Source of the DNA: Oribacterium sinus
GTDB lineage: Bacteria > Bacillota > Clostridia > Lachnospirales > Lachnospiraceae
Length of the DNA: 64,000 nucleotides
NCBI RefSeq assembly: GCF_014202695.1
Contig: NZ_JACHHH010000001.1
Span: 1 to 64,000 of the forward strand
Reading direction: 5' to 3'
The position numbers and the translations under genes are program-made. Each line of letters starts with the position of its first letter. Within the stretch, counting starts at the first letter, position 1. The notes beneath the pieces are model-generated. The model made no database searches. It was not told the origin of the DNA and saw nothing but the letters and a program-made list of their open reading frames with translations. Positions 54,756-62,920 of this stretch are shown here, one piece after another.

Positions 54756-56465
54756 ATGTTTAGAGAAATGTTAAAACTACTTACAAAAACCGGCAAGAGA
54801 GATTTGATTATATCAAGTGTATTCTTTGCCCTTTATGGACTAAGCTCCATAGCCATGATTGTTATCGTATTTTCTATACTGTTCCAAATCTTTGATGGAA
54901 CGAGCTTAGCAAGCCTATATAAATATTTTATTGCGATTGGATTACTTGTAGTCTTCAAAGGTATTTGTAATATGGTCGCAGATATGAAAAAGCATAGTGC
55001 AGGTTTTGATATTGTTCAGCAAATCAGAGAACGCATGATTATCAAATTAAAGAAATTCAGTTTGGGATTTTATACCAATGAAAGACTGGGAGAGATTAAT
55101 ACAATTTTACACAAAGATGTTGATAATATGTCCCTTGTTGTAGGACATATATGGTCGAGAATGTTTGGTGATTTTTTGATAGCTGCAGTCGTATTTGTTG
55201 GTCTTGCAAGTATTGATTTCAAGCTTTCTATTATTATGGCTGTATCTGTTCCGATTGCACTTATCTTTCTATATCTGACAATTAAGCAATCTGAAAAAAT
55301 AGAAAATCAGAACAACTCAGCACTTCTTGATATGGTTAGCTTATTTGTTGAATATGTTAGAGGAATACCTGTATTAAAGAGTTTTTCAAACAATAAGAGC
55401 TTGGATAATGAGCTTATGAATAAGACAAAAAAGTTTGGAGAAACAAGCAAAGCAGCTTCAAGATTCAAGGCAAAACAGTTATCTATATTTGGGTTTTTAC
55501 TGGATATTGGATATTTAATTCTTTTAATCGCAGGAGCAATATTTGTTGTAAAGGGAAGTCTTGATGTACTTCATTTTATTATCTTTGCAGTAATTTCAAA
55601 AGAGTTTTATAAGCCGTTCGCTTCTATGGAACAACACTATATGTACTATGTTTCGGCGATAGATAGTTACAATAGACTTTCGAGAATTTTATATGCAGAT
55701 GTAATCCCGGACAAAGTGAATGGAATTGTTCCGAAAGATAATGATATAGCTTTTGAAAACATAGATTTTTCCTATGAAAAAGATGAATTTAAAATGGAAA
55801 AATTGAGCTTTTCTATTGCTGAAAAAACAATGACAGCCTTAGTTGGAGAATCAGGTAGTGGAAAGACTACTATAACCAACTTGCTTCTAAGATTTTATGA
55901 TGTGCATAAAGGGAAAATTACACTCGGAGGAACTGATATAAGGGATATTCCTTATGATGAGCTTTTAGATCGTATCAGTATTGTCATGCAAAATGTTCAA
56001 CTGTTTGATAACACGATTGAAGAAAACATCAGGGTAGGTAAAAAAGGAGCAACGAAAGAAGAAATTATTGAAGCTGCAAAGAAAGCAAGGATACATGATT
56101 TCATTATGAGTTTACCAAAAGCTTATGAAACGGATATTGGCGAAAACGGCGGAATATTGTCAGGTGGACAGAGACAAAGAATATCTATTGCAAGAGCCTT
56201 TCTAAAGGATGCACCTATTTTAATTCTTGATGAAATGACAAGTAATGTTGATCCTGTAAATGAATCTTTGATACAAGATGCTATTACAGAACTTGCAAAG
56301 AATAGAACTGTACTTGTAGTGGCTCATCATTTAAAAACAATTCAAAAAGCTGACCAAATTCTCGTATTTCAAAAAGGAAATTTACTTGAAAAAGGAAAGC
56401 ATGGGGAACTTCTTGAGAAAGATGGTTACTACACAAAATTATGGAAAGCTCAATATGAGGTGTAA
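54756..56465 (+). CDS. ABC transporter, fused permease and ATPase (half-transporter 2)
   Basis: A 569-residue partner with the same architecture. The membrane domain (about 10-310) is followed by an ATPase with Walker A GESGSGKTT, signature ILSGGQRQR, Walker B ILILDEMTS and VVAHHL. Both nucleotide sites look intact in the pair. It resembles the YbtP/YbtQ-IrtAB class of ABC proteins that adopt an exporter fold yet may import siderophores, but that similarity is inferred from layout only. A GGAGGTGG site lies 13 bp before the ATG. The next gene begins 2 bp after its stop. Confidence 0.9.
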   Translation: MFREMLKLLTKTGKRDLIISSVFFALYGLSSIAMIVIVFSILFQIFDGTSLASLYKYFIAIGLLVVFKGICNMVADMKKHSAGFDIVQQIRERMIIKLKKFSLGFYTNERLGEINTILHKDVDNMSLVVGHIWSRMFGDFLIAAVVFVGLASIDFKLSIIMAVSVPIALIFLYLTIKQSEKIENQNNSALLDMVSLFVEYVRGIPVLKSFSNNKSLDNELMNKTKKFGETSKAASRFKAKQLSIFGFLLDIGYLILLIAGAIFVVKGSLDVLHFIIFAVISKEFYKPFASMEQHYMYYVSAIDSYNRLSRILYADVIPDKVNGIVPKDNDIAFENIDFSYEKDEFKMEKLSFSIAEKTMTALVGESGSGKTTITNLLLRFYDVHKGKITLGGTDIRDIPYDELLDRISIVMQNVQLFDNTIEENIRVGKKGATKEEIIEAAKKARIHDFIMSLPKAYETDIGENGGILSGGQRQRISIARAFLKDAPILILDEMTSNVDPVNESLIQDAITELAKNRTVLVVAHHLKTIQKADQILVFQKGNLLEKGKHGELLEKDGYYTKLWKAQYEV

Positions 56466-56467
56466 CC

Positions 56468-57985
56468 ATGATTTTGTTAAAAGATGTTTCTTATGAATGG
56501 GAAGATGGGCGAACTGCTTTAAAAAATATCAATCTTGAAATTAAAAAAGGTGAATTTGTTTTAATTTCAGGGAAAAGTGGAAGTGGTAAAAGCACTCTTG
56601 GAAGTGTAATGAATGGTCTTATTCCACATTATTACAAAGGCAAAATGAAAGGAGAAGCCTTTGCGTCCGGAAAAGATATAAGCAAATTATTACTTCATGA
56701 AGTAGGGCATATTGTAGGGACTGTATTTCAAGATCCAAGAAGTCAGTTTTTCACGACAACGACAGATGAAGAAATAGCTTTTGGGCTTCAAACTATCTGC
56801 AAATCAAGAGAGGAAATCAAACAGAGAGTAGAAGAAGTATATGCAGAGTTGGATACTCCGGAACTGAAAGGAAAATCTGTTTTTGAATTATCAAGCGGAC
56901 AGAAGCAAAAGATAGCTATTGCAAGCATCTATGCGATGAATCCGAAAGTTTTAATTTTAGATGAACCCTCAGCAAATTTGGATATGAAAGCAACATTTGA
57001 TCTGTTTTTAATTTTAGAAAAATTAAAGAAAAAAGGGACAACGATTGTTCTAATTGAACATCGTTTGTACTATGTAAAATCTTTATTTGACCATTTTCTT
57101 TTGATGAAAGATGGAGAAATTACGAAAGACTTAAGTCGGGAAGAAGTTATCCATCTTGAAAGGGCGTTTTGGGATGAAAATGGACTAAGAACTCTTGAAT
57201 TAGAAGAATACAGGATAAGTGAGAAGAAAGATTCCTATCAATTAAATGAGGAAAGTATTAGTGGAAAAGGCTTGAAATTTTGTTACCCAAGTACAACTAA
57301 GGTTGGAAATAAGCAAAAACAGTACATCTTAAATCATCTTGATTTCAATATGGAGTGCGGAAAAGCCATTGGTCTTATCGGCTTAAATGGTACCGGGAAA
57401 ACCACCTTTGCAAGAGTGCTTTCAGGACTTGAGAAGATAAAAGAGGGAACAATATGGGCGGGAAAAGATAAGTCGCTTAATCATAAAGATTTAATGGATA
57501 TGTCATATTTTGTCTTTCAAGATTCAGACTATCAGTTATTTTCGGAAAGTGTACTTGATGAAATGCTGCTTGGTATGGAGGGTGAAGATAAAAAAGAAAA
57601 TACTCAAAAGGCAAAGTCTATTTTGAGTGAACTTGGCTTAGACAAATATATTGATAAGCATCCGTTTGCTTTATCAAGAGGAGAAAAACAAAGACTGACA
57701 ATAGCTTGTGGAATGATGAAACAGGCAAAGATTTTCATCTATGATGAACCAACATCAGGTTGTGATAAAGACTCAATGCTTTCCGTCGCAAAACTGATTG
57801 AAGAACAATTGAAAATTGGGACAACAGTTTTGGTAATAAGTCATGATTTTGAGTTTTTAGTAAACACAGTGAGTAGGCTCTGGGTAATGGGAGATGGAAA
57901 AATAGAAACTGTTTTAGATATGAGTGAAAGTAATAAATTTCTCATATTAGACAAGATGAGAGGAGGTAGGGAGCTTGTCAGATAG
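56468..57985 (+). CDS. ECF transporter ATPase with two ABC domains (EcfA1-EcfA2 fusion)
   Basis: Energises an energy-coupling-factor vitamin/metal importer. The 505 residues hold two ATPase domains in tandem. The first (about 1-240) has GKSGSGKST, LSSGQKQK and LILDEPSANLD. The second (about 270-500) has GLNGTGKTT, LSRGEKQR and FIYDEPTSGCD. SQFFTTTTDEEIAFGL and YQLFSESVLDEMLLG are Q-loop regions typical of Ecf ATPases. The fused form replaces separate ecfA1 and ecfA2 genes. It overlaps the EcfT gene by 11 bp. Confidence 0.93.
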   Translation: MILLKDVSYEWEDGRTALKNINLEIKKGEFVLISGKSGSGKSTLGSVMNGLIPHYYKGKMKGEAFASGKDISKLLLHEVGHIVGTVFQDPRSQFFTTTTDEEIAFGLQTICKSREEIKQRVEEVYAELDTPELKGKSVFELSSGQKQKIAIASIYAMNPKVLILDEPSANLDMKATFDLFLILEKLKKKGTTIVLIEHRLYYVKSLFDHFLLMKDGEITKDLSREEVIHLERAFWDENGLRTLELEEYRISEKKDSYQLNEESISGKGLKFCYPSTTKVGNKQKQYILNHLDFNMECGKAIGLIGLNGTGKTTFARVLSGLEKIKEGTIWAGKDKSLNHKDLMDMSYFVFQDSDYQLFSESVLDEMLLGMEGEDKKENTQKAKSILSELGLDKYIDKHPFALSRGEKQRLTIACGMMKQAKIFIYDEPTSGCDKDSMLSVAKLIEEQLKIGTTVLVISHDFEFLVNTVSRLWVMGDGKIETVLDMSESNKFLILDKMRGGRELVR

Positions 57986-58679
57986 AAAAACTATAGATCC
58001 GAGAATAAAACTTACTCTACTTCCCATTGTTGGATTTACGACCTTTTTTATAAGCGATACAATTCTACTTTTCGGACTGATTGTCTTCGCCTTTTTTCTG
58101 TATGTATACAGTGGAATGTGGAAAAGAGCATTACGCTTTATCTTGTTTTTTGTGCTTTTATACTGCATAGAGTTAGGGCTTGGAAAGTTTTGCAAAGCAA
58201 GCATCGTATTTGCAATATATATGTTTATTTACTTTGCATCAAGAATGACCTTAATCGCTATGTTTGGTGGATATATAACAAAGACTACAAGTGTAAGTGA
58301 AATGCTGGAAGCGTTAAATAGAATGAAAGTACCAAGAAGCATTGGTATACCTTTTAGTGTTTTACTTAGGTTTGTACCAACTATAAAAATAGAACTCAAG
58401 GCATTAAAAGAGAATATGAAGATTCGAGGAATTATAACAAGCAGATTTTTCCCGTTGCTACATCCAATTAAATATATGGAATATACGCTTGTTCCGCTGT
58501 TAATGAGAATGATTAAAATTTCAGACGAATTGTCAGCTTCAGCACTTATTAGAGGACTTGATAGTGATGAGAAGAGGGTAACATTAACAGAATTGCGGTT
58601 TAGAAAAACAGACTTAATGATTGGACTATTAGGAGCTTTGATGATTGCTCTTGTGATAGTAATACAGAAAATTTATTAG
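57975..58679 (+). CDS. ECF transporter transmembrane component EcfT
   Basis: The 234-residue membrane protein links the ATPases to the substrate subunit. It has about five transmembrane helices and the two coupling motifs with Ala/Arg-Gly pattern expected of EcfT; IKIRGIITSR-like ENMKIRGIITSR (about 153-164) and SASALIRGLDSD (about 193-204) are visible. Start is TTG at 57975 with AGGAGG upstream, inside the end of the ATPase gene. The S-component gene begins 10 bp after its stop. Confidence 0.88.
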   Translation: MSDRKTIDPRIKLTLLPIVGFTTFFISDTILLFGLIVFAFFLYVYSGMWKRALRFILFFVLLYCIELGLGKFCKASIVFAIYMFIYFASRMTLIAMFGGYITKTTSVSEMLEALNRMKVPRSIGIPFSVLLRFVPTIKIELKALKENMKIRGIITSRFFPLLHPIKYMEYTLVPLLMRMIKISDELSASALIRGLDSDEKRVTLTELRFRKTDLMIGLLGALMIALVIVIQKIY

Positions 58680-58689
58680 GAGAACTCTT

Positions 58690-59274
58690 ATGAAAAACAA
58701 ATTGAATGGCCGTGATTTTATTACCATCGGAATTTTTAATGCAATTGGAATTGTCATATACATGGCAGTAGCATTTGCTATGGCAACAACAGTTATAGGA
58801 GGATTTATTGCTTCAGGAGTTAGCTTTATGATAGCTGCTACCGTTTATATTCTTATGGCTGTAAAAGTTAAAAAGAAGGGTGTATTTACAATATCAGGAA
58901 CGCTTATTGGTTTAATTGCGTTGTCAGGAGGACATTTACCTCATGCAGTCTTTGCTGTAATCGGTGGAATTATATGTGATTTGATTATAGGAAATTATGA
59001 GAGCAAGGGACGAATGATTATTGGATATGGGACATTTGCATTAGCAGATTTTTTAGGAACAGTAATTCCTGTAATTTTATTCGGAACAGCTTCTTTCGTG
59101 GAAAGAGCATCAAAATGGAAAATGAGCGAAGCACAAATAAAGGAAGCATTATCTTATTTCAAAGTTTCGTGGGCAGTAGGATTTGGCTTGATAACTTTTG
59201 TTCTTGCTTGCATAGGAGCATTTGTTGCAACAAGGATACTTAAAAAACATTTTGAAAAAGCAGGAGTGATTTAA
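58690..59274 (+). CDS. ECF transporter S component, MptD/Trep-Strep type
   Basis: Substrate-binding membrane subunit of 194 residues with five or six helices. The sequence DFITIGIFNAIGIVIYMAV and the GGHLPHAVFAVIGGIICDLIIG segment fit the Trep_Strep/MptD family of S components, whose ligands are not established. GGAGAAC precedes the ATG. It ends the six-gene island. With its own S, T and A subunits the importer looks complete. The combination with two exporter-type half-transporters under one TetR protein suggests joint handling of one compound or metal complex. Confidence 0.87.
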   Translation: MKNKLNGRDFITIGIFNAIGIVIYMAVAFAMATTVIGGFIASGVSFMIAATVYILMAVKVKKKGVFTISGTLIGLIALSGGHLPHAVFAVIGGIICDLIIGNYESKGRMIIGYGTFALADFLGTVIPVILFGTASFVERASKWKMSEAQIKEALSYFKVSWAVGFGLITFVLACIGAFVATRILKKHFEKAGVI

Positions 59275-59650
59275 TCAATCTTTGTTTGTGAGGGAAAACG
59301 GTTTCCTATTCCGGACAGGCGCTTTCCACTTTTCCGGAATAGCGGCTCCGCCGTACCGGAATATTCAGCCGGAATAATCATGTCCTTTCATTTTTCTTTA
59401 TTAAAAACAATTTCACTAAGTGATTTTTTCTTGGAAATTTAGGTCAATAAAGAATTAATATTTTAGAAAACTTAATTATATTGCAATTTTTTTAGTTAAG
59501 TGCTAAAACCTATCACAATAGACAATAGCATACGGGTGAAAAGTACGGCGGACAATTATCTTCATTGAGAAGGCATTGAAAGTTTGGATTATATTTTGGA
59601 AGGAAGGACATCTCCAATCTATTTCCACAAATTTGAAAGGGGTGATTCTT
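59275..59650. other. Gap after the ECF genes
   Basis: No gene is seen. 59310-59375 is rich in TTCCGGAATA-like words (TTCCGGAC, TTCCGGAATAG, ACCGGAATATT, GCCGGAATAA) that form several small inverted repeats. 59380-59520 is plain AT-rich DNA. The switch in composition may mark the island's right border. Confidence 0.4.
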
Positions 59651-60178
59651 ATGATTAGTTTCCTTTTGCAATATCCTTATAGTAGAGTATTCATTTTGGC
59701 TTTGGTAATTGGACTGATTTACTTTATTTCTCTGAGGAGAGCGTATAGCTCAGGACATCGCTGGGGATTGATTGGCTATATGGCATTGCTTGTACTGATT
59801 TATCTTATTCCTCATAGCATAAGCCATAGGGATTTATCCATCCCGCAGATCCTTCAGAATATTGAGTTGAATCCGTTCTTGTTTTTGAGATACAACGTGC
59901 TATCCAATCTTATAATTGTAGTATCATTTCTTCCCTTACCGGGAGTTCTCCTTTCCGTAGTGAAGGAGAAAAAGAAGGTACTTCTCTATGCGGTATTGAT
60001 TGGATTTGGTGTTGAATGTATTCAGCTTCTTTTGAATATCCTATTCCATTCCCCGATTTTTGTGGTGGATGTTAATGATATTGTCTTGTATACTTTGGCA
60101 AATTTCATTGGATACTCTCTGTTCCTTCTTTTACAGAACAGCAATATGTCCAGGCATCTTGGGACTCAAAAAGCTTAA
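59651..60178 (+). CDS. VanZ-like membrane protein
   Basis: A 175-residue protein with about four or five transmembrane helices. The VanZ-family features are the extracellular-side RYNVLSNLIIVVSFLPLPGVL segment and the final GVECIQLLLN...VVDVNDIVLYTLANFIGY motif with its Glu-Gln and Asp-Val-Asn-Asp residues. VanZ itself gives low-level teicoplanin resistance; most VanZ-like proteins have no proven role. ATG 59651 follows AAAGGGG and is preferred over the earlier frame start at 59576. Confidence 0.85.
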   Translation: MISFLLQYPYSRVFILALVIGLIYFISLRRAYSSGHRWGLIGYMALLVLIYLIPHSISHRDLSIPQILQNIELNPFLFLRYNVLSNLIIVVSFLPLPGVLLSVVKEKKKVLLYAVLIGFGVECIQLLLNILFHSPIFVVDVNDIVLYTLANFIGYSLFLLLQNSNMSRHLGTQKA

Positions 60179-60191
60179 GGTATAATAGACG

Positions 60192-60216
60192 ATTCAAGAA
60201 TTAGAATTTCTTGAAT
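60192..60216. other. Small perfect palindrome after the VanZ gene
   Basis: ATTCAAGAA pairs with TTCTTGAAT around TTAGAAT. A TATAAT lies just before (60181). No T-run follows, so an operator is as likely as a terminator. Confidence 0.4.
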
Positions 60217-60288
60217 TCGTGAAGGGCATTTCAAGATTCTAAGTTCTTACAAAAACTTTACAAAACCCTGTATCTTTTTCCCCGTGGA

Positions 60289-60317
60289 TTGTCATGGTAA
60301 CGAAAAACGGATATACT
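60289..60317 (+). promoter_or_regulatory. Promoter of the small secreted protein
   Basis: TTGTCA (60289-60294), 17 bp, TATACT (60312-60317). The predicted start of transcription falls inside the hairpin at 60319-60349. Confidence 0.6.
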
Positions 60318-60318
60318 G

Positions 60319-60349
60319 ATAAAGTCGGTGAGATACCGGCTTTATTTTT
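60319..60349 (+). terminator. Terminator-like hairpin at the very start of the transcript
   Basis: ATAAAGTCGGT and ACCGGCTTTAT form an 11-bp stem around GAGAT, followed by TTTTTC. It ends 22 bp before the ATG of the secreted protein. Confidence 0.7.
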
Positions 60350-60371
60350 CATTGTGAGGGGTAAGTTCTCT

Positions 60372-60905
60372 ATGTTAAAAAGAGTTTCATTGTTAATGAT
60401 GTGCCTACTGGGCATTTTATTATTTTCCTTCTCGGCTTTCGCGAAGGAGCAGTTACAGCTTCATGTGGAATATGTGGAAGGAAAGGTAAACGATCCTGTC
60501 AGCAAGTCTGCCAGAGTAGCTTACATTGTTCATGAGAATCCGGTATTCTCTGTATCCGGCAAGGGTGAGGTGGAAGTTGTAGCTTACAAGAACACCTACC
60601 TACAGGATGAGGACAAGGGTGTTCGCAATCGTTTATGGAAGAAGACTGTAAAGGACGGAGAGCAGTTTAGCTTTATTCCTGAGGAAGAGTTTCGGAATGC
60701 AGAAGAAGAGGGAACACTTTATGGACTTTCCGATTGTTATGTGTTGCGGATTCAGGAAAAGGGTAGTTCAGACTATCAGGAAGTTTTCGTAGGTGTTGTA
60801 GAAGAGAATACCTTTAAGGACTTCCAGGCTAAGGCGAAGGAAAAGGAAGCTCGCCTAGAACAGAAGATGAAGGACTTAGGTCCGGCGGCTAAGAAGACCG
60901 CATAA
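60372..60905 (+). CDS. Small secreted protein of unknown function
   Basis: The 177-residue protein begins with a signal peptide, MLKRVSLLMMCLLGILLFSF followed by SAFA-KEQ, with probable cleavage after residue 24. The mature part (about 153 residues) is beta-rich at first (LQLHVEYVEGKV...ARVAYIVHENPVFSVSGKGEVEVVAYK) and ends in a Lys/Glu-rich helix (FKDFQAKAKEKEARLEQKMKDL). I recognise no family. ATG 60372 follows a GAGGGGTAAG site; the longer frame from 60294 would run through the terminator-like hairpin and is rejected. Confidence 0.75.
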   Translation: MLKRVSLLMMCLLGILLFSFSAFAKEQLQLHVEYVEGKVNDPVSKSARVAYIVHENPVFSVSGKGEVEVVAYKNTYLQDEDKGVRNRLWKKTVKDGEQFSFIPEEEFRNAEEEGTLYGLSDCYVLRIQEKGSSDYQEVFVGVVEENTFKDFQAKAKEKEARLEQKMKDLGPAAKKTA

Positions 60906-60918
60906 TAAAAAAAGGAAG

Positions 60919-60957
60919 AGAGGAAGAATATCCAATCGGATGGATTCCTCTTTTTTA
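60919..60957 (+). terminator. Terminator of the secreted-protein gene
   Basis: GAGGAAGAATATCC pairs with GGATGGATTCCTC around AATC, followed by TTTTTT. Confidence 0.85.
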
Positions 60958-61005
60958 ATAGTAAAAACTATGTGACTAGTCAGGAGTACGACATAATAGT
61001 AAGGT

Positions 61006-61070
61006 AATAATTCCGAAGTTACTTTGGATCTGTATTGTAATTCTACAAATAATTCCGAAGTCACTTTGGA
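61006..61070 (+). repeat. Two 23-bp direct repeats upstream of the lipid-kinase gene
   Basis: AATAATTCCGAAGTTACTTT begins at 61006 and, with one change, at 61048 (period 42 bp, four helical turns). They lie 72 to 136 bp before the start codon and could be regulator sites. Confidence 0.6.
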
Positions 61071-61141
61071 GGTCTATTTAAATCCTAAAGAACAACACGG
61101 TAGGATTATCCCATGTAACGCATCAACTAAGAGGAAAGACC

Positions 61142-62080
61142 ATGAAAAAAGTATTGCTTTTAATGAATGCACAGAGTGGACAGGGGAAGGGAAAGGAGCT
61201 TTGCTATCAGGTGGTAGAAGGTCTTTCTTTACTGGACTGTATGGTAACGGTCTTTCCTATTCTGCCGAAGCATAAGGACTTACGAACGGAAGAGCTGGTA
61301 AAAAAACTGGGTAAAGACTTCGATTTGTTAGTCTGTGCAGGAGGAGATGGAACACTGCATTATCTTATGAATGCCATTCTGAAAGAGAAGCTGGATATTC
61401 CCATGGGCTATATTCCCTGCGGCTCCACCAATGACTTCGCCCATTCTTTAGGGATTCCCAAGGATTTAGAGGAGAATCTTCGAGCCATGGTGGAAGGAGA
61501 GCGTTTTTCTTATGATGTGGGGAATCTTCAGGGGAGATTTTTTAACTATATTGCGGCCTTTGGAGCCTTTACCAAGGTAAGCTATGGGACAGATCAGGAA
61601 TTAAAAAACAATTTGGGGCATTTGGCATATTTGCTGGAATCCCTTCGTACCTTACCGGAAAATATGAGCCAGAGCATTCCCTTAAAAATCTCTGCTGAAA
61701 ATTTCTCCGAAGAGGGAGAGTATATTTTCGGAGCCGTTTCCAATTCCTATTCCGTGGCAGGCTTTTCAGGTCTGCCGGGACAGAACCTTCAGGAAAAGAT
61801 GAATATAGATTTAGCGGACGGAGAATTCGAGGTTTTACTGATTCGTTCTCCGAAAAATATCGGAGAGCTGGGAGAGATTGCAGGAACCCTGCTTCGGGGG
61901 GATATCCCGGAAGATCACCCTTATGTGAGTTTTTTTAAAACCCAGTATCTGGAGTTTCAAGGGCAAAAGCCGGTGGAATGGACTTTGGACGGAGAGTTCG
62001 GGGGTGCCTATAAGACAGGAAATATCGAAATACATAAAAAGGCAGCAGGGATTATGCTTCCTAAGATAGAGAAGGAATAG
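61142..62080 (+). CDS. Diacylglycerol kinase-family lipid kinase
   Basis: The 312-residue cytoplasmic enzyme has the DAGK catalytic signature. LMNAQSGQGKG sits at the N-terminus, VCAGGDGTLHYLMNAIL at about 64-80, and the PCGSTNDFAHSLGIP loop at about 98-112. It resembles DgkB/YegS-type kinases that phosphorylate diacylglycerol or related lipids for phospholipid recycling. The C-terminal beta domain ends with WTLDGEFGGAYK. GAGGAAAG precedes the ATG. The exact lipid cannot be told. Confidence 0.92.
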   Translation: MKKVLLLMNAQSGQGKGKELCYQVVEGLSLLDCMVTVFPILPKHKDLRTEELVKKLGKDFDLLVCAGGDGTLHYLMNAILKEKLDIPMGYIPCGSTNDFAHSLGIPKDLEENLRAMVEGERFSYDVGNLQGRFFNYIAAFGAFTKVSYGTDQELKNNLGHLAYLLESLRTLPENMSQSIPLKISAENFSEEGEYIFGAVSNSYSVAGFSGLPGQNLQEKMNIDLADGEFEVLLIRSPKNIGELGEIAGTLLRGDIPEDHPYVSFFKTQYLEFQGQKPVEWTLDGEFGGAYKTGNIEIHKKAAGIMLPKIEKE

Positions 62081-62103
62081 GCTTTCTTGTAGACACCAAA
62101 GAA

Positions 62104-62156
62104 TCCCCAAAATCAGGCAGAAATGAAATCATACCGCTTGATTTTAGGGATTCTTT
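62104..62156. terminator. Shared terminator between convergent genes
   Basis: GAATCCC...AAAATCA pairs with TGATTTTAGGGATTC, followed by TTTTAT on the plus strand. It sits between the lipid-kinase gene and the convergent unknown gene and could serve both. Confidence 0.75.
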
Positions 62157-62177
62157 TATCTCGTAAGAACTCACATT

Positions 62178-62702
62178 TTATACGGAAATGTTAATATCCT
62201 TATTGTCTTTTCCTTCTTCCTGATTAATGTACTCCTGCACAATAGCCGGATCAAAGGGCTTAGGATGATGCCATCCCGGAACCTTACTTTTAATATATCC
62301 CATAATCTTATCCATTTCTGAAAACTTTAACTCCTCTATGGTATAAAGAACGGACATTCTTTCCGGGCCATTCCTGGTCTTTGCATAGGCCTTGTATTTT
62401 TCGTTATAACTATGGACTTTCTCAAAGGAGCTCCCACCCTGTTCCTTTAAATATCTTTCTCTGATTTGGTGTTTCACTAAATCTTCAATATCTTTACTTA
62501 TAGGTACAATATGCTTCGGCTCCACATCGGGGTTCCAACCACATAACCATCTGTCTCCACCTGTGGCTTCTGCATTCCGATAGGATCGTTCTAAGTCGGA
62601 AATAGATTGATTCCCATCGCTATCTGAAGAGCCCTGTTTAGAAGTGGCTTTCTCATAATCCTGTTTTTTAAGGGCATAATTCGCCATTTCAGTTACTGTC
62701 AT
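62178..62702 (-). CDS. Unknown hydrophilic protein
   Basis: A 174-residue protein with no signal peptide or membrane segment and no family I recognise. The first half is helical with a Ser/Asp/Gly-rich stretch (about 20-33). The middle holds a Trp/Cys/Pro motif GGDRWLCGWNPDVEPKHIVPIS (about 48-69), then LERSYR-type and KFSEMDKIMGYIKSK helices. The end is rich in Asp, Lys and Glu. It has a believable start with AAGAGGTAAAACT-ATG, similar in style to that of cheA. It lies downstream of a TetR gene on the same strand, 218 bp away. Confidence 0.6.
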   Translation of the reverse strand: MTVTEMANYALKKQDYEKATSKQGSSDSDGNQSISDLERSYRNAEATGGDRWLCGWNPDVEPKHIVPISKDIEDLVKHQIRERYLKEQGGSSFEKVHSYNEKYKAYAKTRNGPERMSVLYTIEELKFSEMDKIMGYIKSKVPGWHHPKPFDPAIVQEYINQEEGKDNKDINISV

Positions 62703-62842
62703 AGTTTTACCTCTTAATCTATCTCCCTTTCTTTAAAAAATTTCATGCGGCTTAAGCATGCTATTTCATTTAATATATTATCGGTAAAATAAATAAATAA
62801 ATAGAATGCGTTCCATTACAGAATATTTTTTAAGAAAAAGTG

Positions 62843-62880
62843 GCGAAGCTAGTGGGAACGTGCCCCAATGCAGACTTAAA
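62843..62880. repeat. Fragment of the hairpin-repeat core (R7)
   Basis: GGCGAAGCTAGTGGGAACGTGCCCC followed by a CAGAC word matches the right half of the R1/R5 core. Its left half and outer arm are missing. It sits just past the TetR stop. Confidence 0.6.
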
Positions 62881-62920
62881 TTGTGTGGAAAAGCTATGGG
62901 TTGATTTTTTATGGTCCCTC

